A stretch of 64,000 nucleotides of DNA. Source: Brachycybe producta (taxonomy: Eukaryota > Arthropoda > Diplopoda > Playtdesmida > Andrognathidae). Below, piece after piece: positions 36,553 to 46,608 of this stretch (positions within the stretch are counted from its first letter, which is position 1; the number at the start of each line of letters is the position of its first letter). The DNA lies in contig JAUPFP010000007.1 of the NCBI GenBank assembly GCA_036925085.1, positions 687,501-751,500 of the forward strand, read 5' to 3'. Under the pieces are notes generated by a model. It saw only the letters and a program-made list of their open reading frames with translations. It had not been told where the DNA came from and made no database searches. A program made the translations under genes and the position numbers.

Positions 36553-37273
36553 CGTACGGATTCAAACTAAACGAAAAATCAATCAAGTATCAATAAGGTA
36601 TAAAAACTAAAATGGAAAGAAAGAAAAAAACAATGATTCTCACCGGCTTTCAATCTTTTCACTTTACTTGCGGCGTAATTTTGCCTTTTGTGTTGTCTTG
36701 TGAAGTTGTGAACAGACACAATATAGAAAATTGAAAACTGGCTCAAAAACAACTACAGCGCTCTACCTAATGGCGTTGAAGATTATGTTTATTACATTTG
36801 TCGCATGGTGCGCTGATATCTAACTTCCGGTCGAGCTGAAGCCTTGAAGCACTAACTTTTCGTTTGCCCCGCCCTTTTATGAGCGTCAGACCAAATATCA
36901 ACTAATTATAAATTGGAAAAGGCGGTGCATGTGACATCAGACCAAGTAACTAACTAATTAGAAATTGATGACGCTCATAAAAGGGCGGGGCTAACAGAAT
37001 TTTTCGGGCTGCGCCCAACTGCCTGTAAAAAAATGTCCACCTTATTTGAACTGTGGTTGACGTGATGTTTGTTTTGCCGTATTTTTTTAGTTGCTTAATT
37101 TGCTTTGAATCACAGAAATGAGTATACAACTATGCTACTTGTCATAAACAGAATCGCAAATAAGTTTTTTTTACGAACGGGTCGCTTATTATCGCGTAGT
37201 CTGTTGTGGCTTTGTTTATTTTTGGCGCCATTTTCCGGTGATCGATCATTTTCTTCTGGGGACAACAATCACG
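36553..37273. promoter_or_regulatory. Divergent promoter interval SF3B5 / TMEM65, interrupted by a MITE
   Basis: The 721 bp between the two start codons must contain both promoters. A palindromic element at 36866-36991 occupies the middle. No TATA box stands out. Promoter activity is inferred from gene orientation. Confidence 0.45.
36866..36991. mobile_element. CCCCGCCC palindromic MITE, copy 1
   Basis: The left end GCCCCGCCCTTTTATGAGCG, continuing TCA, and the right end TGACGCTCATAAAAGGGCGG, continuing GGC, are perfect inverted copies over 23 bp. Internal CAGACCAA(A/G)T and AACTAATTA...AAATTG motifs are repeated. A second copy with the same core lies at 40036-40173. Confidence 0.75.
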
Positions 37274-38856
37274 ATGGCGGCATACAGTTTGTTGGTTCGT
37301 TCACGTATTGTCAGCTGTTCCATGTTGCGTTTTTATCCGTTGTTATTGTCGATTACAACTTCGAAATGTCGTCGTGGTCTCAGTTTTCATCGTGGAGATC
37401 GACCGTTGAGACAAATTCAGGCGCAGGAGCTGATCGTCCAGCTGAACGAGGAAGAAAGGTCCATCTTATCGGCTGAATTGAGACGTTTTCAAGAGGGTGC
37501 GGCCGATGGAAAATCAACACAGGGTGAGTCGCCACCGCCCACGTTGTCTCTTCCTCCCCTTCATTCCATTTAGCCTCGCGTTATCTATCGATCTCATCTC
37601 TGTTAATTCCGTTGGGGTTTCAAATGTTTTTACAGGTAATGTCGTTCCTCCGAGTGCGGCACAACTCAGAGCAGGTAAAACATTAATCCCCATTCATATT
37701 CAATATGTTACAAGAAAGAAAGAATGAGAGAGAATCTTCGTTAATCGGTTTTTGTAGTCGCCACGTGTAGCGCCATTCCTTTCGTTGGTTTCGGATTCCT
37801 CGATAACTTCATCATGATTCTAGCCGTAAGTAATGAAGGCATTTTTATTCTCATTCTATTAGCCGCTTCTCTCTTCTCCTCCGCTGCACTTAAAAAATAA
37901 AAAGGTCAGTTCTTCTTCTCGTGGTTGCTTTTTCTTTCTCTGTTGGTTCTTTTTGATTTCATTTCCATTCGTCGTCGTTGTCATTCGTATTCCTTCCACG
38001 TGACGGTGATTTTTGTTTCTGTGGTAATTTTAAAGTTTGGTTTTTATCCGTTATTCTTGAGTCATGTCGTTGGCTGTTGTTGTTGTTGTTGCAGTTGAGT
38101 TTTGTCTTTTTTTTTCTCGTTCTTTTTTTTTTGCATTTCGGTTTGTGGTTTGTGAACTCGTCCTCTTCCTCAGGGAGATTACATTGATCTGTCGTTAGGT
38201 ACGACGCTGTGCATCTCCACTATGGCAGGTATGATCGGTCGGTGTGTCGATCAGACGTAAGTTTCGTCTGCTCCACTGGATCTTCGGTATGACCGAATGT
38301 GTCATACCGTTTACGAGTGGAGAGGATGAGTTGGGCAGTGGCCAACAAGTTTGTTTCTGATCTTTTTTTTTTCTTGTTCTCTCTTTGTCTTGTCTTTCGT
38401 TTCTCTTATGTATTTGATCATCAGCTGCTGCTTTGGGCAACCTCATCTCCGACGTGGCTGGAGTTGGGTGTGTGTTTATGCATTTTTTCACGTGCCTTCA
38501 CTTGATTTCTCTCTCTCTCGCTTTTTTGTCTGATCCATATGGTGTGGCCTGCTTTCCAGGTCCGCTTGGTACGTTGAGAACTTATCTGCAAAGGTAGGAA
38601 TGATTCCGCCCCTTCTCACTCCAGAACAACTCGCTCTCTCGTCGACCACGTGGTTCTCTTACCTGGTCAGTTGTGTGTTATAATTATGAGCAAGACGGAC
38701 AAGTGCCGTTTCTTTAGTCTATTTAAACGTGTCTTGTGTGGAATCTCATTTCAGGGGAAAGCCTTGGGTGTGACCCTCGGATGTTTCTTGGGAATGATTC
38801 CTCTATTGTTCCTGCCAACGCAGGATAAGAAACAGAAAGACAAACAACATCAGTGA
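37274..38856 (+). CDS. TMEM65: Transmembrane protein 65 (mitochondrial inner membrane)
   Basis: The protein is 220 residues; human is about 240. Exons: 37274-37523, 37636-37674, 37758-37825, 38174-38228, 38425-38467, 38560-38665, 38755-38856. The N-terminus MAAYSLLVRSRIVSC with many Arg, Ser and Leu looks like a mitochondrial presequence. Hydrophobic blocks hold the family signatures AIPFVGFGFLDNFIMILAGD, LCISTMAAAALGNLISDVAG and GKALGVTLGCFLGMIPLLF, three membrane segments. The product is known from mitochondria and, in vertebrate heart, intercalated discs; recent work links it to mitochondrial Na/Ca exchange. The start is the first ATG before the presequence. An upstream GTG in frame is unlikely. 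Its stop is 80 bp from that of EEF1E1, tail to tail. Confidence 0.95.
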
Positions 38857-38936
38857 CAAGACAAACGACTTTCAATATACGCACACAAAAAAAGAAACTT
38901 GGTCTTTATTGAGACGAAATTAGTTTATGATGTTTT

Positions 38937-39918
38937 TTACAGAGGAGTTTTACTAAATATAATCCGTGGACGTTCCGTTTCCAAAGGTCGTCTTGTATTT
39001 CCATTCACAGCACTCCAGTTTTCATGCACCTGCCGATTAATGAAAAAATAATAAAAGATTACTGCTTTCGAATGACGTTTCTAATTGAATATTCGTTATA
39101 GTCCAGACCAGCTGAAACCACCGTCCGATATGAGTGTACGCTTCACGCTCTAACAAACTGGTCTCGGTCTGCATAACAATGAAGGAGGTTGAGTTCCAAA
39201 TAAAACTGTAACTCATTAGTTCATAGGTTCCTCACCAAAATAGGCGCCAATCCCAAGTAGACAACATAATCGACCACATTCACGTTAGCGCCCGTTAAAT
39301 ACGATCTCCTTTTGAGGTGTCCGTTTAGATCCTGTCAACAAACGAAACTCATTTTGTAATAAGACTTGAGTTTGTAGAAAAGTGTGCCATTAGGACCTGG
39401 AGAAGCTGTTTTCTGTCCCGTTTGTTATGTCCACACTGGTCAATGCGCTTGGTCCTGTACTCCATCCACTGCAGTTGGGCTGCCTTTTCCGCTCTACTTA
39501 GTCTCCCTTTTGTTTGAGAACAACATCGTAAGTGACATTCTGACCCTACACTTAAACATCAGTCGGCCCTCCCTCCTTCACTTTCTCTACTAACCGTGAA
39601 ATGTATCCTGGTCTGACAGGTGCCGTCCGATTGCAGTCAGTCCAGTTATGTGTCGACCATCAGATGTGTGGGCATCTGGGAGCTGAAATTGAAGTGTATC
39701 GGACATTTCACTTTTGTTTAAGTTTGAAGAGGGGGGGGGGGTGTGAAGGTCTTTTGCAGATAAGCGTTTCATCTCTCGTCAATAGAGTAAACCTCACTAA
39801 AATATAAAACCATTACCTGGAATTTGGGATCGACGGAAAGGTGCAAATCTTTAAAGCCAGCACGTTCACAAACGTGTTTCATATCGTTCAGAATGCATGA
39901 CGATGTCGACGTAGCCAT
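38937..39918 (-). CDS. EEF1E1: EEF1E1 / AIMP3 (p18), multisynthetase complex factor
   Basis: The protein is 182 residues; human is 174. Exons on the minus strand: 39817-39918, 39595-39682, 39397-39506, 39236-39331, 39109-39168, 38937-39029. Family blocks are GRHITGLTAIGRHLSDQD (compare human SLTGLTTIAAHL), AEKAAQLQWMEYRTKRID, YLTGANVNVVDYVVYLGLAP and LLEREAYTHIGRWFQL. The second half is the GST-C-like helical domain. The protein docks on methionyl-tRNA synthetase and eEF1 in the multisynthetase complex and acts in DNA-damage signalling in mammals. The C-terminal 30 residues (from VHENWSAVNG) are divergent. The donor of exon 5 (CTG|GTCTGG) is weak, so the tail is less sure. A minus-strand AATAAA lies at 38905-38910. 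Confidence 0.9.
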
Positions 39919-40035
39919 TGTTGGTTACTTGGTTCCTATCGATGTTATCGTCACTTCATTGAGTATCGATGTTTAGCATCGATGCGGTTGCTATTAAGGT
40001 TGGGTTGCTATGTTTACCATTAATATTAAAAAGAC

Positions 40036-40173
40036 AGGCAAGTGTGCTCAGCACAATACAGTCGTTTACCCCGCCTTTTTATGAGCGTCAGACCAAATAA
40101 CAACCAATTATAAATTGCTGTTCCTCATAAAAGGGCGGGGTAAACTGCTGCATTGTGCAGAGCACACTTGCCT
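40036..40173. mobile_element. CCCCGCCC palindromic MITE, copy 2 (near-perfect foldback)
   Basis: The left arm starts AGGCAAGTGTGCTCAGCACA and runs through TTTACCCCGCC to TTTATGAGCG. The right arm is its inverted copy, ending GCAGAGCACACTTGCCT. The arms cover about 50 bp each of a 138-bp element, so the transcript would fold into a long hairpin. The central CCCCGCC-TTTTATGAGCGTCAGACC core is shared with 36866-36991. Confidence 0.78.
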
Positions 40174-40811
40174 AATTAAGTTAGTACGAATCTTATACGA
40201 TAGATGGCAGTCGAGTGACACCTTCTTTTTTCGTTGTCCATTCGTAGGATCGATCTATCCCATTTGTAATCGATATGATTTCGGATGCTGGATGCTGCGT
40301 TTTTTTTTCCTTTCTATTTTGATGTATGGAGGTCGAATCGGGGGGGGGGGGGGGGGGGGGTTAAATGTGGCTAACGTATTTGTGAATAAGACGGATTCAC
40401 AATTGGAAAGAAAATAATACTAATGTCAATATTAAACATCAATATTAGAATTTATTTTAAAAAATAAGTGTGTGGTTATTTGTTGGGTTTTGGGAAGAAA
40501 GATAGCGGGTCTTTTTTATTAGCTTACTGAGAGCGTTGAGTGAGAGTGAGTGAGTGTGGGAGAACGTCCCAAACTCCCCCTGACTGTCATCGACCTGTGT
40601 GTGTGTGCACTTGAATGGAGGTCGATCGATACATTTCTACTGTGTATGTGTGTACATTATGTGATAAGAGCAGGAAAAGAGAGAGAGAATGGCGAAGTCA
40701 CATGTGCGCATGTGTGTTTGTAGATGGCGGCAAGTTGTTCATCCAGAGCCTCATTGTCCCCTCCTCCTCCTCCTCTCTCTCATTCTCTCTATCTTGCTTC
40801 TTCCCATTGAT

Positions 40812-40842
<31 letters not shown>

Positions 40843-41923
40843 TATATTACTTGCGTGCGTTATGGCTATACATGAGAAATGTGAGAGGGAATCATTCTAA
40901 CTCTGACTAGCGTCTGAGACTAGAAATTACTATGGGATGTTTAACATTGTACGCTCCGTTTGAGCTCTCAACTAGTTGATGGGTCGAGTCACTATATAAC
41001 ATTCGTTATGTACAATAAATGTTAAAATTAATTAATACTCAAGGAAGGATTAAGTCAAAAAGGTCCTCTGGGGTTTTTGGTGCTTGTGCCCCCTTTAAAT
41101 TCTTGTCAATAATAATTTTAATATTGTTTTTTCAAATCCTTTAGCATGGTATGGTATCTACTAGTATTATTATAGCGAAATAATAGTCTGATCTGTTAAA
41201 TTGTTTCCATTGCTGAAGCTTTTTTTATTAGTAATTATTTTTTTATTTATGTTTATTAGTATTTTTTTTTAACTTTCGCACGGGGGACCTCAATAGCTCC
41301 AGGCTTCTAGGCGTCAACCTACTTCGCCTAATGAATAATCGGGCCCCGCAATATCAAAGGAGAAAAAAAAAACGAATTAAGGAGAATTTTTCATACTTTT
41401 AAAACCAATGAGAAAATAAAATAAATAATAATGAGCTCCAATTAAGAATATTCCTGTAACTTTTTAATTGAGGAGGAGAAAAAAAAAGCTCTAATCCGAA
41501 CTGCTTCTATTATCGTTGACGTCATCAATTGAGCGTAAAACATAAAAAGGTTATCTAAATTTCTAGTCGCGTGACGCTACCTCTTAATTTTGTGTGCGTG
41601 TCCCATGATCCTCTCTGGTGTACCGTTCGCCATCTCTCTGGCGCGTGTGAGTGAGTGAGTGAGTGTGTGTGAGTGAAAGTGTGACCGATGATGGCAGACC
41701 GACAGACTGCGTCTACATTTATTACATGTAGTACGATGAACATGTACAAGTAGTCAAGAGTCGTTCGTGTATGTGTGCGTGCGTGCGTGAGTGGTGCGTC
41801 CGTGCGTGTTTATATATACATATATATCTTTACATACTACTTTATTATATTATATACAGTATATATGTATAATAATACGATGAGGAGGATTTGTGCACTT
41901 GTTGTTTTGGTGATACTACATTC

Positions 41924-41958
<35 letters not shown>

Positions 41959-42245
41959 GTCGTCGTGGTGGTCGTTATCATCGTCATCAACAAACCACCA
42001 ATTTGTGTTTCAAACTAGAAAGGGTCACTCAATAAGAAAATTCCCTTTTTTCTTTTCTTTTTTCTAGTCTTTTTTTCTTTCTTTTGCTCTCCGTTTGTTT
42101 GTTTGTTTGTGTGTCATCTCCATTAATAGTGTGTGTGTGTCTCACTACTACTATCATAAGGGTTTTTTTTTAAGTAATCGGACGACCTAGGAAGGAATTT
42201 TTCTTGTTTTTCTCGTTGCTGCTGCTGTCGGGTTTTTATTTTTCA

Positions 42246-42277
<32 letters not shown>

Positions 42278-43531
42278 GGAGGAGATGATAATGATGATGA
42301 TGATGATACTATTATTGTTATTGTTATTTTGTATCTCGAATTTGGACTAAAACTTGTAATGATTTTAATGATGGTGAAGTGTGAACTGTGTTAATACTAT
42401 TACTGAATGAAGTGGGAATCCTTCTTCTCCTCCTCCTCCTCCTCCTCTTTTAACTGGAATATTTAGTATTTCTCAGTGATAATTTCTTGAATGTGGATAG
42501 CTGTAGTTTAAAACAATGTTGGGGCTGTGTAATAAGCTTCTTCTTCATCTTTTACAACTAAATACGTCTAAAGGGGGTTCAAGGGGGGGGGCATGGAGTC
42601 ACCTGTGCTGTGACCTCATAAGAGGAGGGACGTTCCTCCTCCTCCTCCTCCTAATAACCCCCCCCCCCCCTCCCCCTTCCTATAATCACAACAGAGAATC
42701 CCTTTCATTTTATAAAGTGTGAAAGGTGTGTCCATCGACGACTGACCATCGTTTCCTAGTCTTATTTTTTAAAAGGGAAGTGGGGGTGGAGGTGAGGGGG
42801 GGGGTTGCTTGGCATTCTTGAAAGAATTTCAGTTTTTTTTCTTTTTCTTTGGTGAAGGGGGGAGGGAGGGAGGAAGACAGACATTTTGTTAGCTGTCATG
42901 GCGACCAAATATTATCATCCTCCTCTACTAATATATATACAATGTACTACTCCCTCACTTACTTACTGTACGTACAAAAATAAACAAGACAATGGAAAAT
43001 AAGAAGAAAAAAAGAACCGTCAAGAGTATTCGCCACGTATTTGTGCGAATATCTTAGGTCTTAAAGGGTTTTTTTCAGAGGGCTCAATGTGTGTATGTCA
43101 AACAGTAGAAAAATATATTTTTGAAGCACACCCTCCCCCCTCCTCTTTTCATTTGACCCACATTTAAGAATACTAATGAATGACCATTTATTAAATTGGG
43201 GTGTTGGCTCAAGAAGAGAAAAAGGACCCACAGAAAATTAGAGGGTTTTTTTTAAAATACATTTTAATATAGTGTAGTGTGAGATCCACTTTCAATGGCG
43301 CCCATGTTTAGAACTTAAAAAAAATGGTCGGTCCTTTCTATCTTTTATAATAACGGATTATGGAGAGGGAGGAGTTAGAAGGGCGCCATTTTAAGGAGTG
43401 AGATTGTAGGGAATGATGGGAACGAACTGACGACGACGACGGCGACCAAAAGTAAAGTTGTCGTAGGCGGCGGCGGCGGCTTCTTCTTCTTCTTCTTCCT
43501 CCTCTCTGTTACTGTAATATTCACAAATGGG

Positions 43532-43545
43532 GTTGTCATGGCAAC
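43532..43545 (+). promoter_or_regulatory. X-box-like RFX motif upstream of the RGS gene
   Basis: GTTGTCATGGCAAC fits the X-box consensus (GTNRYC, two-base spacer, GGCAAC). It lies about 1.0 kb upstream of the RGS start codon. Function is inference. Confidence 0.45.
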
Positions 43546-44514
43546 GGTCATAGACGGGATGTATTCAGAGTGAATGTGGGTGTTGATGGGGCTCCATAAG
43601 CTAAATACACACCCCCACCCTCCCTTTTTTCAATATAGTAGAGTGAGAGAGAGGTTTCGTTTTATTTACCCGTCACCCCCCCCTCTCCCCCTTAGACACA
43701 TACACATTTTGCCGTTCTCTTTCTCTTCCTACTCTGAAGTCTGTTCCTCTTCAGTTTGTTCGTTTTTTCATCTCAGTGTCAGCCTTTGACTTAAGGGGAA
43801 AGAGAGAGAGAGAGAGAGAGATAGGAAGAGTGAGAGGAACACGCAAAGTATTGATTGTTGGCGCTACTGCAGAAGCACTGCAACACACATAATATGTACA
43901 CTCCTCCCTCCCTCTCTCTTCCCCCCTCCGCCTCCCTATTCCCTAAAACACATTGCACTGACTGGAAATATCAGTTGGATGTGTTTGTAGTACTATGGCA
44001 CCACGTACATTATTTCGCTCTCATTTCAACTCTTCGTTTTTAGTAAGGAATTAGGGATGGGGACGGTTCGGTTAGGTAAATACCTAATTTCGCATTTTTT
44101 TTTTCTGGGGTTATTTTTTGTGGTTATTTCTAGTCTTTTAAAGTTGTTAATTTGACTGTAAGAGCGGAAGTGAAGTGATTAAGGGGAGAAGAAGGAGGAG
44201 GATTGGGGTTTAAGGGGTGGTGTGGGGTACATTACCTAATCAATGGGTTGAATTCCTCTTAAAATGAGGTTTTTGGGATCCCGATTTTGAAAAGCAACCC
44301 CTGAAATATCGTTTCCTTTCATTACTTCATTTTATCATTGAGAAAAATTGGAGCCATGATGGATGCCTCATTCAGGGGTTGCTTTTTCATTTTCGACGGA
44401 TCCAATTCTTATTGTAGTATAATAGAAGGAAAGTGTAAGCTTTAGTTAAAAGAATGTTTTGTTTTTCTCTTTTCTGTTCTTTTATGATGTTTTAATTGGT
44501 TCAGGTTCTGCGAC

Positions 44515-46608
44515 ATGTCTACTAGTGTAGAAAAGATTGAGGAACCCGACCTTAAAAGCCCTCCTCCTGATAATGCAGCAGGAACTTCGAGTATTATGGA
44601 GGAAGAAGAAGAAGAAGAAGAAGTCGCTGCTCTACGGCACGATACGACGACGACCATCAGGACGACGCCTCCTCCTCCTCCTTCTCATCCTCCACCTCAG
44701 CCGATTCGATCATCATCTCCCTTGGCTCCTACTGAATCTCCATCGCAGACCATCGTGGAGGTGGTGGCGACCACGGCGGCGGCGGCGAAGGAGACGACTA
44801 CCACCACCTCCTCAACGACGACAGCTACGACAACGACGGCAAGTGTAACTGTGATGACAACGACGATGATGACGACGACTGCCATTTCTTCTGCAATTAC
44901 GACGAGCACAACGACCACCACGTCTCTGTCTCGGAATAACCGCCGCCGTTCGCCTCATCCGAGCGGCGTAGGTGGTGGAGGTACAGGAGGAGGAGGAGGT
45001 GGTGGGCTAACGGTAGGAGGAGGTGGTGGAGGAGTTCCTCCTCCTCCCTCTCCTGGCAGCAACGGCCATAATCCAAATCGAGGGTTTGCTCGTACTTGCT
45101 GTTTGTGTTGGTGCTGTTGTTGCAACTGTTCCAAGTGAGTTACTCACTACTTTTGTTGTTCTTCTTCTTCTCGTCACTTTTCTTCTTTTGACTTATTTTT
45201 TTTTTGTATTTCGTTCGTGTTGAAAACAGAAAGGATGCCCGTTGGTAAGTAGTTCCGTTTGGTCTCCATTCTTCTCGCTCTTCCTGCTTCAGAATCAAAC
45301 GAGACTTAGGATTTTTAAAATTTTTGTTTCAGCCTTAGCGTGAGGAACAACGAAGAAAAAAGTGCTAGGGCGAGAGAGACCAATAAACTAGAAATCCTGA
45401 ATGGAGAAAACGAACCTCCGTAAGTTACGATTCGGAAAGGAAACCACCAAATCGTCAGTTTTCAATCTCTCGCTCATTTTCGTCATCATTTCTTTTTTAT
45501 TTTCTCCCAGTCCAACTCTAGAAGATATAAGAGCGTGGGGAGAATCGTTTGATAGACTCATGAGGTGCTCAGGTGAGGCATTGCAATTGGAAATGGTCTC
45601 CCAGTTTGGGGGGGGGGGGTTTGCTGATTAAGCCGAATGCGATGAAACTGTTTAGAGCCTAAGATAATCCGCGACTGATGGTTACGTGTTGATTACATCT
45701 AGCCTCTAAACAGTCTTTTTTATTGTAAAAAAGCACACTGATTTTCACCTTAAGGTTGTTTTACTCTTGATTATTTTATCTTTCAGGAGCAAATTTAAGA
45801 GAAACTAGAAAGTGGTTTAGAGACTAGAAAAGCAGCATCTCAATGGGGCTGTTGATATCTTTCAAAATACTGTTCTAGTTTCTAAAACAGAACAATTTCA
45901 ATTTCTCCTGAAACGTAGAATAATCAAGAATTCGAAAAAATTAGCTTTTGTTCATTGAGACAGATTCTTGATAATTGAGACAAAAATTTAATTCGTGATG
46001 AGACTGTTTCGAGACTACATTGAAGCCTCCAACCAGTCTTTTTGTTTGCAAAATAAAAGCACTATTTGTTGTTTTTTGATGAGACAATGATTTAATTTGT
46101 TTCAGCTGGAAGAAAAGTATTCAGGGATTTTCTACGCTGCGAATACAGCGAGGAAAACATTTTGTTCTGGTTGGCTTGTGAAGAGTTGAAGCGAGAGACG
46201 AACGCGGAATCGGTCGAAGAAAAAGCTCGTCTAATTTACGAGGATTACATTTCAATATTATCTCCTAAGGAGGTTCGAAATTGCGATCATTATCTTCCTC
46301 CTTTTTTTTTTTCTGAAAAGAGAACCGGACTCTCACTTTCTTCTCTATTTTTCTGTCTCTCTCTCTTTTTCTCTCTGTCATGTCTTCCTCTTTTTAAATG
46401 ATCCTGAATGAAGGTGAGCTTGGACTCCAGGGTTCGCGAAGTGATAAACCGCAACATGGTGGAGCCGAGTCCCCACACGTTCGACGAAGCGCAGCTACAG
46501 ATATACACTCTGATGCACCGAGACTCTTATCCGCGGTTTGTCAACTCGCCCATCTATAAGAAACTAGCACAAGTGAACACTTCCAGTCGGAAGGAAAGTT
46601 CCGCGTAA
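44515..46608 (+). CDS. RZ-family regulator of G-protein signalling (RGS17/RGS20-like)
   Basis: The protein is 381 residues. Exons: 44515-45134, 45230-45244 (15-nt microexon), 45333-45419, 45511-45572, 46106-46272, 46414-46608. A cysteine string, TCCLCWCCCCNCS, precedes the RGS box as in RGS17, RGS19 and RGS20; it is palmitoylated in the family and directs membrane binding. The RGS domain holds AGRKVFRDFLRCEYSEENIL, FWLACEELK, YEDYISILSPKEVSLDSRVR and MHRDSYPRF, including the SEEN asparagine that stabilises the G-alpha transition state. RZ proteins accelerate GTP hydrolysis by G-alpha i/o/z. Unlike vertebrate members (about 210 residues), there is an extra N-terminal region of about 190 residues rich in Pro, Thr, Glu and Gly. 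The start is the first in-frame ATG after a pyrimidine-rich stretch ending TTCTGCGAC, so an upstream leader exon is possible. Confidence 0.93.
45641..46062. mobile_element. Composite repeat in RGS intron 4, with nested foldback element
   Basis: Two related blocks begin GATGAAACTGTTTAGAGCC (45641) and GATGAGACTGTTTCGAGAC (45997) and both end near CAGTCTTTTT...AAAAGCAC. The first block is itself an inverted pair (ACTGTTTAGAGCCT and AGCCTCTAAACAGT). Between them lies a foldback element, 45762-45934, with ACTCTTGATTATT at one end and AATAATCAAGAAT at the other, related to the RNPC3 intron element. No coding sequence is present. Confidence 0.6.

Larger units (their letters stand above)
39919..44514. 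other. Non-coding interval between EEF1E1 and the RGS gene
   Basis: About 4.6 kb without a supportable gene. It holds a palindromic MITE (40036-40173), a G run near 40340-40360, CT tracts near 40821-40842 and 42249-42265, CAT/CGT trinucleotide tracts near 41926-41966, TCC tracts, and an X-box-like site at 43532. A CRE palindrome lies at 41517-41524. It should contain the promoter and possibly a leader exon of the RGS gene. Confidence 0.6.

Noticed and set aside
37238-37273. Upstream non-ATG extension of TMEM65
   Set aside because: The in-frame codon is GTG; the ATG at 37274 fits the presequence-like start.
41775-42035. Poly-His open frame
   Set aside because: An artefact of a CAT trinucleotide tract followed by CGT units.
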